64,000 nt of DNA, from NCBI RefSeq assembly GCF_910594005.1, contig NC_057848.1, forward strand, positions 49,121,616-49,185,615. Direction: 5' to 3'. The stretch comes from Cervus elaphus. Its lineage: Eukaryota > Chordata > Mammalia > Artiodactyla > Cervidae. Below, one piece after another: positions 24,301 through 34,526 of this stretch. Each line of letters begins with the position of its first letter. The first letter of the stretch is position 1. The notes below the pieces were generated by a model. That model worked only from the letters and a program-made list of their open reading frames with translations. It did not search any database and was not told the DNA's origin. Position numbers and translations under genes: made by a program.

Positions 24301-24819
24301 AATTACTTCATTTGCAACAGAGTATGGAGAAGCCTGAGGGACATTTTCAAAAAACAGTTGTGGGTTTGTTTTAGTGAAAGGTAATTGGAAGGATGTTGGT
24401 AGATGCTTTGGAAATATAGGCCAACTAGATTGCAGGAGGAAACCTAGGAGACAGCTGTCAAGAGCCGTCCTGAGGTCAGAACATATCTCAAATGCTGGCT
24501 TCAGGAATTGTCACTTCCAAAGAGATTGAATTTGAATTGATGGGTCTGCTCAGCAGTTTATGCCCCAGGGAATTGTTGAAAACAATAGTGAAATCAGCCA
24601 GCCTTAATAGCTGGGTTTGGTCACAGAAAGGGACAATCAAAGAGAGCCCTAGGAAATCCACTGTTATTCAGCTTGACTGCACAAAACCAAGGCTGAGGAA
24701 CAACACCAAAGACCTCATTCTGAAGAGAAATTGATTTCACAAAAATAGTATATCCGCGTGAAAAAAAAAGCAATCAAGCAAATATATATATATATTTTAA
24801 AGGACTCACAGTTGGTGGG

Positions 24820-24948
24820 CTGGAGAAGGAAATGGCAACCCACTTCAGTATTCTTGCCTGGAGAATCCCAGGAACAGGGAAGCCTGGCAGGCTACAGTCC
24901 ATAGGGAAGCAAAGAGTTGGACATGACTGAAGTGACTTAGCACGCATG
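24820..24948 (+). mobile_element. BovA-type SINE fragment
   Basis: Starts at TGGAGAAGGAAATGGCAACC and ends at TGACTTAGCACGCATG. Perfect 11-bp target duplication CAGTTGGTGGG at 24809-24819 and 24949-24959, so this headless form is an insertion in its own right rather than a deletion product. Confidence 0.93.
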
Positions 24949-25009
24949 CAGTTGGTGGGAGGGGGTGTGATATCAGTATACAGAATTAATACAGCATATT
25001 ACCCTGTAT

Positions 25010-25195
25010 GTCCACTCTTAAAAATTATGAGACATGGAAAGAAATAGGAATGTGTGATCCATATGTAGGGGGAAGAAAAAAAGTGACAAACACTGTCTAT
25101 GTGAGGAATATAATGTCAGATTTAACAAATACTTTAAAGTATCACTATAAGTACGTCTAAAGAACTAAAGAAAATTTCTTTAAAAAGTACAGAAA
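25010..25195 (+). mobile_element. L1 5'/ORF1-region fragment
   Basis: GATTTAACAAATACTTTAAAG followed by CTAAAGAACTAAAGAAAATTTC resembles the sense strand of old L1 around the ORF1 start. The L1 ORF2 fragment beginning near 25560 in the same orientation could belong to the same internally deleted element. Confidence 0.45.
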
Positions 25196-25203
25196 GCTAT
25201 GAA

Positions 25204-25537
25204 GTCAGTTCAGTTCAGTTCAGTCACTCAGTCGTGTCCAACTCTTTGCAGCCCCATGGACTGCAGCACTCCAGGCTTCCCAGTCCATCAGTCAGTTCTT
25301 GACATCAGGTAGCCAAAGTATTGGAGTTTCAGCTTCAGCATTGGTCCTTCCAATAAACTTTCAGGACTGTAGTCTGCCAGGCTCCTCTGTCCATGGAATT
25401 TTTTCAGGCAAGAATACTGGAGTGAGTTGCCATTTCCTTCTTCAGGGGTTCTTCCTAATAGAGGGATCAAACTCTTGTCTCTCATGTCTCCTGCATTGCA
25501 GGCAGATTCTTTACCACTGAGCTATTAGGGAAGCCAG
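25204..25537 (-). mobile_element. Bov-tA/BovB fusion element
   Basis: Right part (25371-25537) is an antisense Bov-tA from CTGCCAGGCTCC to the tRNA head GAGCTATTAGGGAAGCC. Left part (25204-25370) is an antisense BovB 3' end in the same orientation. They join at a shared GGACTG. The BovB part also lacks about 130 bases compared with other copies, between CAGTCCATCA and GTCAGTTCTTG near 25290. In element sense this is a SINE whose tail is a BovB tail longer than the usual SINE tail. Confidence 0.85.
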
Positions 25538-25835
25538 CAGTGGTGTACTATGCGGTAATAAAAAGCAACAAAATACTGATACATGTTACAATTATGAAGG
25601 AACTTTGTAAAAATTGACAAAATTATTGTAAATTCATATGGAAATGCAGGGGGTCAAAATAGGTAAAACAATCCTAAAAAAGAACAAAGTTGGAAGACTC
25701 ACACTACCCAATTTCAATACATGCTACAGTAACAAGAAACAGTAATCAAGACAATGTGGTCCTGGTATAAACATAGACATGGAGATTAATGAGGAGACTA
25801 TGTTTATGGTATAAATGTAGACATATAGATTAATG

Positions 25836-26052
25836 AGAAGAAGAACTGACTCATTGGGAAAGACCCTGATGCTGGGAAAGATTGAAGGCAGGAGGAGAAG
25901 GGGACGATAGAGAATGAGATGGTTGGATGGCATCACTGACTCAATGGACATGAGTTTTAGCAAGCTCCGGGAGTTGGTGATGGACAGGGAAGCCTGGCAT
26001 GCTGCAGTCCATGGGGTCACAAAGAGTTAGACACTACTGAGCAACTGAACTG
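25836..26052 (+). mobile_element. BovB 3' end, 5'-truncated
   Basis: About 217 bases of BovB tail from GAAGAACTGACTCATTGGG to TGAACTG. Perfect 11-bp target duplication ATAGATTAATG at 25825-25835 and 26053-26063, made of the L1 sequence it interrupts. Confidence 0.95.
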
Positions 26053-26268
26053 ATAGATTAATGGAAAAGAATTGATAGTCCAATATTAAAATCCCATTTC
26101 TGTGCCAACTGTCTTTCAATAATGGTGCCAAGACTATTCAGTGGGGAAAGAGTGGAATTTTCAACAAATGGTACTTTGACAAATGACCATATAGTAAAGA
26201 ATGAATTTGGACCATTACCTCACACCACTTACAAAACTTAGCTAAAATTGAGCAGGCGACCTAAATAT

Positions 26269-26807
26269 TGTGGACAAAGAAGGCTGTCTTCCATTTCAAT
26301 AACAAAGGATGTTGTGGCTGTCAGGCTGCCAGCCACTGCAGCTGCCCTGATGCTGAATCCTCAGAGAAATTCTAGGATGAACAAAAAAAGGTTGCCAGCC
26401 ACCAGTCAACCTCTGCAGCCATCAGCAACCATGTACCCCAAGGGGATTCATAATAGAAAAACAAAACAAAAGCAGGATGCTGGCTCTAGATAGTTAAGGT
26501 GCATATCAAAGGAATAATTTTAATAAGCCCAAACTTTTGCATCTTCTAATACTTAGAAAATCAGTAAATTCATTAACTTGAGATGTCTGGCTTTCTTTAA
26601 TTAACATCCTTTGATGCTCTCACCACCTGTTTTTGTTTTTGTTTTATTTTGTTTTGTTTTAACAGATACCCTTGGCTCTTCCAGTACCTCTGCAGAACAG
26701 TCCCTCAGAGCTATCGGACAGCCTTTACCCCAGGCTTAAGTCCTCAGTAAATCTGCCAAATAAAACATAATTATCAACTTTTAGGTTGTGCTTTTTGTCA
26801 GTCAACA
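26269..26807 (+). mobile_element. Solo LTR, ERVK-like ruminant type
   Basis: About 540 bases starting TGTGGACAAAG and ending TCAGTCAACA, thus with TG...CA ends. A polyadenylation signal AATAAA lies at 26759-26764, followed by ATTATCAACTTTTAGGTTGTG, the arrangement seen in ruminant BTLTR1-type LTRs. No internal viral sequence flanks it; the sense L1 continues on both sides. The exact 5' end is uncertain and the expected 6-bp target duplication is not clear. Confidence 0.6.
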
Positions 26808-27027
26808 GTATCAAACCTAAACTATATGAAACAATACATACACAACAATATGAAACTATAAAATTCTTAGATGAAAAATATAAAATAAGTCTTCTTGATC
26901 TCATAAAACTATATGAAACTGTAAAATTCTTAGATGTAAACATATAATAAGTCTTCCTGATCTCAGATTTGGCAATGGATTCTTAAATATGACACCAAAT
27001 GCATTAGTAACAAAGGAAAAACGATCA

Positions 27028-27248
27028 ATATATTAGTCAGGGTTTTCTAGAGATACAGAAACAATAAGATGTCAAAGGAGATTTATTATGAGGAATTGGT
27101 TCCACAATTATGGAGTTTGAGAAATCCTGCGATCTGTCACCTGCAATCTGGAGACCCAGGAAAGCCAGTGGTTTAATTCAGTCCTAGTCTAAAGGCCTAA
27201 GAACCAGGTTGCTGATGATGTAGATCCCAGGCAGAGAGTAGACGAGGA
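27028..27248 (-). mobile_element. ERVL-like LTR fragment, antisense
   Basis: ATTAGTCAGGGTTTTCTAGAG, then AGATTTATTATGAGGAATTGG and CTGGAGACCCAGGAAAGCC match the antisense 3' half of an old ERVL-associated LTR; TTTATT at about 27082 is the antisense AATAAA signal. It stops where a sense copy of the same LTR begins. Confidence 0.5.
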
Positions 27249-27401
27249 TAGTTAATTTTATGCATCAACTTGCCTGGACTAAGGGATTCCCTAAAAGCTG
27301 ATAGAACTTAACTGATCAGTGTGTCCATGAAGATGTTTCTGGAAGAGTTGGCATTTGAATCAGTAGAATGAATAAAGAAAATTGCCCTCAGCAATGAATG
27401 T

Positions 27402-27520
27402 GAAAGGGAATGGCAGCCCACTCCAGTATTCTTGCCTGGAGAATCCCCATGGACAGAGGAGCCTGGTGGGCTAGAGTCCATGGGGTCACAAAGAGTCAGA
27501 CACAACTGAGCCACTGAGCA
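27402..27520 (+). mobile_element. BovA-type SINE fragment
   Basis: Headless BovA (GAAAGGGAATGGCAGCCC to CCACTGAGCA). Perfect 10-bp target duplication CAATGAATGT at 27392-27401 and 27521-27530. Confidence 0.93.
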
Positions 27521-27593
27521 CAATGAATGTTGGTATCACAATCTGTTGAGGACTTGAACATGATTAATATGTATAAATATTGGTTTATGTGCA

Positions 27594-27812
27594 TAAATCC
27601 CCTCCATGGGTATTGGTTCCAGGACCAACCATGGATATCAAAATCTGCAGATATTCAAGTCCCATAGTCAGCCCTCTGTAGCCACACTTTCACATCCACA
27701 GATTCAATTAACCATAGATCGGGTAGTACTGTATTTACTGTTGAAAAAAAAATCCATGTATAATTGGATCTGTGCAGTTCAAAGCTCTGCTGTTCAAAGA
27801 TCAATTGTATAC
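27594..27812 (-). mobile_element. Tigger/MER2-like DNA transposon remnant
   Basis: GGTATTGGTTCCAGGACC, ATATCAAAATCTGCAGATATTC, then CAGCCCTCTGTAGCC and ACAGATTCAATTAACCATAG are the two terminal regions of MER2-like pogo/Tigger MITEs in antisense, with the centre missing. The last part (GTGCAGTTCAAAGC...CTGTTCAAAGATCAA) may belong to a second related copy. Confidence 0.6.
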
Positions 27813-27860
27813 ATTATATACCCTACTGTTTCTGTTCCCCTCGAGAACCCTGAAAAAACA

Positions 27861-29135
27861 GATTTGGGTACCCAAACTGATTCTGGAACAGAATTTTAAG
27901 GATGAGTTTTCTGATTTGTCTCTGGGGTTTCTGGAATTGGGTCTCTAATCTGATTAGACTGAAAAACACTAACGAGTCTATTTCCAATAGAAAAGAGAAC
28001 ATTGACAGTCCATGGAGTGCACTGTTCATAAATTCACAAGTTATCTTCATTGGATACTCCTAATCAACGAAAAAGCAAAGAGCTAAGCGACTCTATAAAT
28101 GGTACTTTTGAACATTTTTGATAAAACAAGTAATATAATGACATTGGTTGGTTGCTCCTAATGTCTCTGGACAAAGTGGTGAAGGAAAAGAATGAGCTCA
28201 GGGATTCTAATTCCCAGCTCAAATACTGAATAAATGATCTAATAGCATCTGTGTGTGCCCTGAAGAAGACCCTTATCTTCTACAGCTTGCTGAGCTGAAA
28301 TTGCTGAAGATGAAATGCAAAAACCCATCCTGTGATTGAGTTAAATGCAAGCTGAACTCAGTCCTGTAAAGTGTCTACTGTTAAGGTGAAAATATTGATT
28401 GGGAAGGAATGAGACCCTATTAATTGAAATGGGGACATGTGGGAAGACCCTGATGGAGCCGGGGACATTGAGCCCCTAAATTCTGATGAGTCTTCTTTGC
28501 CAGTGGAACTATCCTCCCAACCCAAAATGGCAGTGGCATCTCCAGCCCCGGGGGTAGTGGCTTCCCAACCCACAGTGGTATGACCTTTCTATTTCCCTCT
28601 GAGGAAGTAGAATGCAGGGTTAAGCCTGCATTGCCTAGGGAAATAGTAATGGCCTCCTCTAAGGCAGTTGTCATGCAAGACAATACTGGTACTCCCAGGA
28701 TCTACCCCAACCATCCCTCTTTGGTTTTGAACTTGTAATTAGACTCAAGTCTCAGAAGGTCTCTAATGGTGAGGAACATAGTGTGACCCTTGAGGAGGTG
28801 TGATACTTCAAAAGAGGTACTTGAATTTTCCAATATTTGCAGAAAGAAATTCAGGAACATGTGTGGGCAATGGATATCCTACACCAAAGATGTAGGATAG
28901 GGTTGGAAGGAGCATAAATTGGATCAGGTTGAATTTGTTGATATGGGATCACTAAGCATTGAATGTTGCAACTCCAGGAGTTAGAAAGGGCTCTAGCTGT
29001 TTGTTTGACTGAATCAAAAGATGGCCTATGAGTGAATTGGAAATGCCTGACCTTCTTTTGTTTAAGGTAGAGGAAGAGATTCAGAGACTTAGAGTCTTTT
29101 AATACATCTTTGTTGATTGATACGTAAACAGCTTG
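27861..29135 (+). pseudogene. ERVL-like gag relic
   Basis: Internal region of an old ERVL-type endogenous retrovirus, in sense with the LTR to its left. The best preserved part is 28735-29100, where the DNA phrases ACTCAAGTCTCAGAAGGTCTC, GAATTTGTTGATATGGGATCAC and AGTGAATTGGAAATGCCTGACC match the gag part of ERVL as I know it. Upstream, 28150-28280 resembles the start of that region. Frames are broken by many stops and no ORF of useful length remains. No pol or env and no right-hand LTR follow, because a BovB begins at 29215 and the sequence beyond it is not viral. It is inert in coding terms. Confidence 0.6.
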
Positions 29136-29214
29136 GTGCTAACTAGTGATGACTAAAGCTATCACAGAGAATAATTCAAATTAAAATTCTCCCCTCCATG
29201 AAATAAATTATATA

Positions 29215-29829
29215 TGTTGCTGTTGTTCAGTTGCTCAGTCATGTCTGACTCTTTGTGACTCCCTGGACCACAGCACACCAGAGTTCCTTCTCCTTCACCA
29301 TCTTCCAGAGCTTGCTCAAACTCATGTCCATTGAGTCAGTGATGCCGTCCAACCATTTCATCCTCTGTTGTCCCCTTCTCCTCCCACCTTCAAATTTTCC
29401 CAGCATCAGGGTCTTTTCAAATGAGTCAGTTATTTGCATCAGGTGGCCAAAGTATTGGAGCTTCAGCTTCAGCTTCAGTCCTTCTAATGAATATTCAGGA
29501 TTTATTTCCTTTAGGATTGACTGGTTTGATCACCTTGCAGTCCAAGGGACTCTCAAGTCTTCTCCAACACCACAGTTCAAAAGCATCAATTCTTCAGCAC
29601 TCAGCCATCTTTATGGTCCAAGTCTCACATCCATATATGACTACTATAAAAACCATAGCTTTGACTATACGGACCTTTGTCAGCAAAGTAATGTCTCTGT
29701 TTAATAGGCTGTCTAGGTTGGTCATAGCTTTTCTTTCAAGGAGCAAGCATCTTTTAATTTCATGGTTGCAGTCACAATCTGCAGTGATCTGGAGCCCAAG
29801 AATATAAATTCTGTCACTGTTTCCATGCC
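29215..29829 (-). mobile_element. BovB 3' end, 5'-truncated
   Basis: About 615 bases of antisense BovB, from the 3' terminus GTTGCTGTTGTTCAG to the segment encoding ETVTEFI-like residues. Perfect 10-bp target duplication AAATTATATA at 29205-29214 and 29830-29839. Two overlapping plus-strand ORFs (29255-29704, 29421-29807) are antisense by-products. Confidence 0.95.
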
Positions 29830-29949
29830 AAATTATATAGGGCATGAGGTAAAATATAAGTGTTTGTGTAAATGGTCAATTTATTTCATCTTATTTCATA
29901 ACAACTTCTTGTAACAGTCTATGTATAAGTAACAGTTCATGTATAGGTA

Positions 29950-30275
29950 TGACCTTTCAAATGTTCTCCTTGTGAACATGGACTATACTATGACTTTGTT
30001 TGCAATCATAGTACATAGAAAAGTGTTTTTCATATGGTGAAGGTGAAAGTGAAAGTCACTGAGTCATGTCCAACTCTTTGCGACCCCATGGACTATACAG
30101 TCCATGGAATTCTCCAGGCCAGAGTACTGGAGTAGGTAGCCTTTCCCTTCTCCATGGGATCTTCCCAAACCAGGGATGGAACCCAAGTCTCCCACATTGC
30201 AGGCAGATTCTTTACCAGCTGAGCCACAAGGGTAGATGCTTAATAAATATTTATTTAGTAAAATAGTTGAATACT
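29950..30275 (+). mobile_element. L2 3' end split by a SINE
   Basis: GTGAACATGGACTATACTATG, then GTACATAGAAAAGTG, and beyond the SINE TGCTTAATAAATATTTATTTAG follow the L2 3'-end pattern. The Bov-tA at 30038-30233 sits in the middle, so L2 is the older layer. Confidence 0.55.
30038..30233 (-). mobile_element. Bov-tA SINE
   Basis: Antisense Bov-tA from AAAGTGAAAGTCACTGAGTC to the head AGCTGAGCCACAAGGG. The last bases of the head are missing. Confidence 0.92.
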
Positions 30276-30279
30276 ATAA

Positions 30280-31190
30280 CTTCAGAAATGGGATGCACAT
30301 TTCAAGTTTAACTGAAGTTTTTGTACAAATGTGTTACATAAATATTTATCTTTAAGCAAAGCAAATTTAAAAAAAGATCCAGCTTTTCCAAATCAATGTT
30401 TCATGTTTTCAACATGTAACTTGAGTTTTCTTTAGGTTGAAGTTTTTCGACCAAGGCTAAGTATTATTTCATAAGAGAAATCAAAGAATGACTAAGCACC
30501 TTAATAATTCAACCACATATTTAAGACTTCTGAACATTTACAGTTAGTGATCTCCTGAATAAAACACCTAACTTCTTCTATATATTATATCTGTTCAATG
30601 GAAAACATAATTGAAATTCATGTATACTTATTAGAAGAAGCCTAAACCTGAAAGGAATTAGATTGTGGCAGTAGAGGTTGTTTACTGAAAACTAACTGCT
30701 TAATCCCTCATCCTTAAAAAACTATACTAAAATTTTCTTTTGTGTGTGTGTGTATGAAGAGGTAAAAATTTTATAAGTTTGCAGCAGTACATCCAATCTT
30801 TCTGCCACACTTTCTTGTTCTCAGTGTTTAATGTGTTATCAACCAAAAAAAAAAATCAATCCTCTATTGCACTTTCATACCTAACATGCACTGTACATCT
30901 CTGCCCAAGCTCTTCACTCTTTTACTTTCAAAAACCTTTTACTGCACTCTTTGGAAATGGCACTTCATAAGCATCAAATTCCTCTGTATTCTTAGCATAA
31001 CTTGGAATATTTTCTTCAGCTATGCCCTGTGTCTCAAAAAACTCCTTTGTCTTTCTTGACATCATGTCTTTCCATTTTTATTTATTTTTATTTTTATTTT
31101 TGTCCTGTAGGTTTGACTGCTTCTTTGCAACCTCCTTTACAAGATTCTTAATCTTTTTTGATTTTTTGATACCAGAGAATTCAAAACTTC
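30280..31190. other. No recognised feature
   Basis: AT-rich, with a T-rich A/T simple stretch at 31076-31103. No gene or clear repeat. Confidence 0.4.
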
Positions 31191-32283
31191 CCATCTGAGT
31201 TCAACACTCATTTATTCATCTGTCCATCCATATATATAAATAATTTTATATATTTTTCCAGATTTATATCCCCAATATGAGCTTAAGACTCATGTATCCA
31301 ATCATCTGCCTGATACATCCAATTGACTAGCTCAATGGAAGCTCAAACTCAACATGACCAAAGTAAAACTCATTATTTTTCTCACTAAATCTGTTCTTTC
31401 AGTGCTCCTTCCAGTTGTACAGTTCAGAAAACTAGGAATCATCCTTAATACCTCTGATTCAGTTATATCCCAAACTTGTTCCTTCATCAAATTCAACTGA
31501 CTTTATACATTCACTCTCCTTCATGCCCACCATTCTGGTCCAATATACCATCTTATCCAGTCAAGAATACTGTAATAGTTAAATAAATGGTCTAATTTCT
31601 TTCTATTCTGTTCCCTCCTATCCCCCTTCAAATAATTTTCTGTGCTGCAGCCAGGCAGATATTTCAAAACCAAATGTAATCATATAATCCTTGGACAGGC
31701 ACTATAGAAAGCCTTGGATAGATTTTACTAACCAGAAGCCATTCTTTCTTCCTTCCTAGATGGATCCCAACATTGTCCACCCTTCTATAAGAGATCATTT
31801 TCTTCAGAGAAGGCTTGGCCTCTTTCCACAAAGAGTGGAAGAATCTTGATTACACTAACTCAATTATCACAGTTGTATTTCCCTGGTTAAGTAACTCTTT
31901 TAGGAATGGAAATGTGAGGCAGTTGTGTGCAAATGAAATATGGGAGGATGAATACACTGAGCATCTTCTGAGAATGTTTTACTCACTCTTGCAAAGGATT
32001 CTGAGACAAGAATGGCTATTGTTCTTCCTTCAAATATTGACATTATCAAACGCTACCTAGAGTTATATCTGTAATTTAGGACCACTGGAGGGTTTAATCT
32101 AGGAGGATAAGCCAACAAACATAGGAGGGGTGAAAAGACAAAGGATTCTCTATACTTGATTATTTTAAGTCAGTGAATTAACTAACTCTGAAACCCCTCT
32201 ATCTCTTGTCTTCTTATGACTAAATATCTTTACAACTTAGTGTACATTGATTGGAGTTCCTGCTAGTTATAGATAAAAACATT

Positions 32284-32508
32284 CTGTGCTAGGTTGCTTC
32301 AGTTGTGACTGACTCGTTGCCACCCTGTGGACTGTAGCCCACCAGGCTCCTCTGTCCATGGGATTCTCCAGGCAAGAATACGGTAGTGGATTTTGCCATT
32401 TCCTACTCCAGGGGATCTTGCCGACCTAGGGATGGAACTGCATCTTTCTCTTACATCTCCTGCATTGGCAAGTAGTTTCCCTACCACTAATGCCACCTGG
32501 GAAGCCCA
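32284..32508 (-). mobile_element. Bov-tA SINE
   Basis: Antisense Bov-tA from TGTGCTAGGTTGCTTCAGTTG to CCACCTGGGAAGCCCAG, with full tRNA-derived head. Nested in the LTR-like repeat. Confidence 0.92.
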
Positions 32509-32540
32509 GTTAAATATTACATTTACTTAAATATTTGTTG

Positions 32541-32668
32541 TTTTCTTGTTTAATGACTTAGTCATGTCTGACCCTTTTGTGACCCCATTGACAGTAGCTG
32601 TCTAGACTCCTCTGTCCATGGGATTTCCCAGGCAAGAATACTGAAATGGGTTGCCATTTCCTTCTCCA
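32541..32668 (-). mobile_element. BovA-type SINE fragment
   Basis: Antisense, headless BovA from AATGACTTAGTCATGTCTGAC to CCATTTCCTTCTCCA. Same breakpoint in the SINE (at TGGAGAAGG) as the copies at 10334, 24820 and 27402. Confidence 0.88.
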
Positions 32669-33167
32669 AAAAGCATCCTAACAGGTATACAAACACTTGC
32701 TTAGAACTCTCAGTGGTTTCTAAATTACTCTGACAGCAAAATCAAAATCCTTAATGTGGCCTGTAAAGCCCTGAATAGTGCAGCCACTTATTTATTCCAC
32801 AGATTCATCTATGTAACTCTGTTTGACTAAGCTTTCTTGTCTTTTTCTAATTTGTCACATTTCCTGTGTTTTCTGTCATAGGGCCTCTTTAGTTGGCTTG
32901 GGTTGCCATAACAAAATACCACAGACTGAGTAGCTCAAAAAACAGAAATTTATTTCTCACAATTCTGGAGCCTGGAGGTTTAAGAAATCAAGGTGTTTGC
33001 AAATATGATTCCCCCCTGAGATCCTTCTCCTTGGCTTGTGGATGACTACCTTTTCACTATGTCCTCATGTGGTCTTTCCTTTGTGAACACACTTCCCTGG
33101 TGTCTCTCATGTTTCCTAATCTCCTTTTCTTATAAGAACAGCACCATGTATACACTGTCATATTTAA

Positions 33168-33480
33168 AGTCACTCAGCTGGGAAAGAATCTGCCTGCAAT
33201 GCAGGAGAACCCAATTTGATTTCTAGGTGGGAAAATCCCCTGGAGAAGGGATAGGCAACCCATTGCAGTATCCTTGGGCTTCCCTGGTGGCTCAGACAGT
33301 AAAGAATTCACCTTCTATGTGGGAGACCTGCATATGATCCCTGGATTGGGAAGATTCCCTGGAGGAGGGCCTGACAACCCACTCCAGTATTCTTGCCTGG
33401 AGAATCCACATGGACAGAGGAGCTTGGCGGGCTACAGTCCGTGGGGTCACAGAGTCAGACACAACTGAGTGACTAAGCAT
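33168..33480 (+). mobile_element. Bov-A2 SINE (dimer)
   Basis: First BovA unit lacks its extreme head; the second starts at GGGCTTCCCTGGTGGCTCAG (33278) and ends TGAGTGACTAAGCATAC. Inserted in the MLT1 LTR next to an L1 tail. Confidence 0.92.
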
Positions 33481-33482
33481 AC

Positions 33483-33672
33483 AACCAAGGACCTATTGTA
33501 TAGCACAGAGAACTCTGCTCAATGTCATGTGGCAGCCTGGATGAGAGGGGAGTTTGGGGGAGAATGGATACATGTATATGTATGGCTGAGTCCCTACACT
33601 GCTCACCTGAAACTATCACAAATTTGTTAATCAGCTATATCCCTATAAAATAAGAAGTTAAACAAAAACAGC
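33483..33672 (+). mobile_element. Ruminant L1 3' end
   Basis: ACCTATTGTATAGCACAGAG, CTCAATGTCATGTGGCAGCC, ATACATGTATATGTATGGCTG and CTATAAAATAAGAAGTTAAAC are the 3' UTR of a ruminant L1 subfamily different from that at 59440. It is 5'-truncated to about 190 bases and lies directly against the Bov-A2. Confidence 0.85.
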
Positions 33673-34019
33673 AATTGGACTGGATTAGGGCACACTCCAG
33701 AGAGGAGGGCTCATTTTAATTTAATCACATCTTTAAAGGCCCCATCTCCAACCACTCATATCCTGAAGTATTGAAGTTTAGGGTTTCTACATATGAATCT
33801 GAGGGAAACAACAGGTTATGAACTACCTTTAATTTTAATTTTCTGTTTCAGTTCCAATCATGCTTTATATTCTCAATTAAATAATTTTCTATGAGATTTT
33901 TTCCTAATACCAAGTTTCCAAATCCAGTTTATATTTATACATTCATTAGTATAATAATTTGCTTTATATATATACATATATATATATGCTGCTTCATGAT
34001 CCAAAACATAAAAGCCGGG

Positions 34020-34275
34020 GTCATATTCATTTTCGCTCACCAAAATGTTTGTAGCTCTTGACATAATAAATGGAATACAATACATGCACAATAAATAATT
34101 TTGAATGAATTTATGCTGAATAAATACTATACCAAGTAATCAGAAAATATAAATATTATTTTCCAGTGATAGCTTCTTATTCATATCTGTATCCTCATTA
34201 TCCAGTAGAGTGAGTAGAAGATAATAGGTATTGAATTCATGTTTTCTCTGAAGGAACGAATAAGTGAGTGAACAG
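34020..34275 (+). mobile_element. Two L2 3'-end fragments
   Basis: 34080-34125 (CACAATAAATAATTTTGAATG) and 34170-34275 (CATATCTGTATCCTCATTATC then GGAACGAATAAGTGAGTGAA) both follow the L2 terminal pattern. They are very old and weakly preserved. Confidence 0.5.
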
Positions 34276-34526
34276 CTGTCTCTCTTGTGCTTTAGGTAAA
34301 TATAATGCAGCTTGATGACTTGACAGAAAGTGTAAAAACAAAATGGAATTCAAATATAATCTCCAGATTTATTTAGGCCTTCTTGTCACTTGTTTTCTAC
34401 AGTACTTACTGCTTTTTTGCACAGCAATGGATTCAACTTTTCTATCTCTACATCATTTCAACATTATATCAGGACACTTGTTCCCCACCTAGGCCCTGAA
34501 TATGATACCTGTGTTCAAGACTGCAA

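Larger units (their letters stand above)
25560..27020 (+). mobile_element. Ancient L1 ORF2 C-terminal part, interrupted
   Basis: Sense L1 ORF2: TTCATATGGAAATGCAG near 25636, AAGAACAAAGTTGGAAGACTC near 25680, GTGCCAAGACTATTCAGTGGGG near 26126, CCTCACACCACTTACAAAA near 26218, then, past an LTR, GATTTGGCAATGGATTCTTA near 26965. A BovB tail (25836-26052) and a solo LTR (26269-26807) are inserted in it. It carries two local duplications, at 25761-25837 and 26848-26967. Confidence 0.75.
27249..27860 (+). mobile_element. ERVL-like LTR, sense, with insertions
   Basis: Starts as AGTTAATTTTATGCATCAAC (the LTR 5' region), continues through GTTTCTGGAAGAGTTGGCATT and, after a BovA and a Tigger-like insertion, ends with CTGTTCCCCTCGAGAACCC near 27832-27850, next to gag-like sequence. 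The middle and 3' half of the LTR are largely lost. Confidence 0.5.
31195..32890. repeat. Ancient repeats, layered
   Basis: 31440-31730 and 32690-32885 look like two halves of one old interspersed repeat (GCTGCAGCCAGGCAGAT... and TTAATGTGGCCTGTAAAGCCCTGAATAG). Between them 31760-32283 resembles an LTR-like element whose 3' end (AAAAGCATCCTAACAGGTATAC) reappears at 32668-32690 after two SINEs. I recognise the style but not the exact family names. An 81-codon ORF at 31815-32060 falls inside the LTR-like part and is not credible as a gene. Confidence 0.35.
32888..33826 (-). mobile_element. MLT1-type MaLR LTR, interrupted
   Basis: Antisense MLT1-like LTR: GGTTGCCATAACAAAATACC, ACAGAAATTTATTTCTCAC (AATAAA signal antisense at 32949-32954), CTCCTTGGCTTGTGGATG and, after about 500 bases of younger insertions, GGACTGGATTAGGGCACAC and ACATATGAATCTGAGGG. 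The two LTR parts (32888-33165 and 33675-33826) are in correct order. Confidence 0.75.

Noticed and set aside
31815..32060. 81-codon ORF
   Set aside because: It lies inside an ancient LTR-like repeat and shows no protein family feature.
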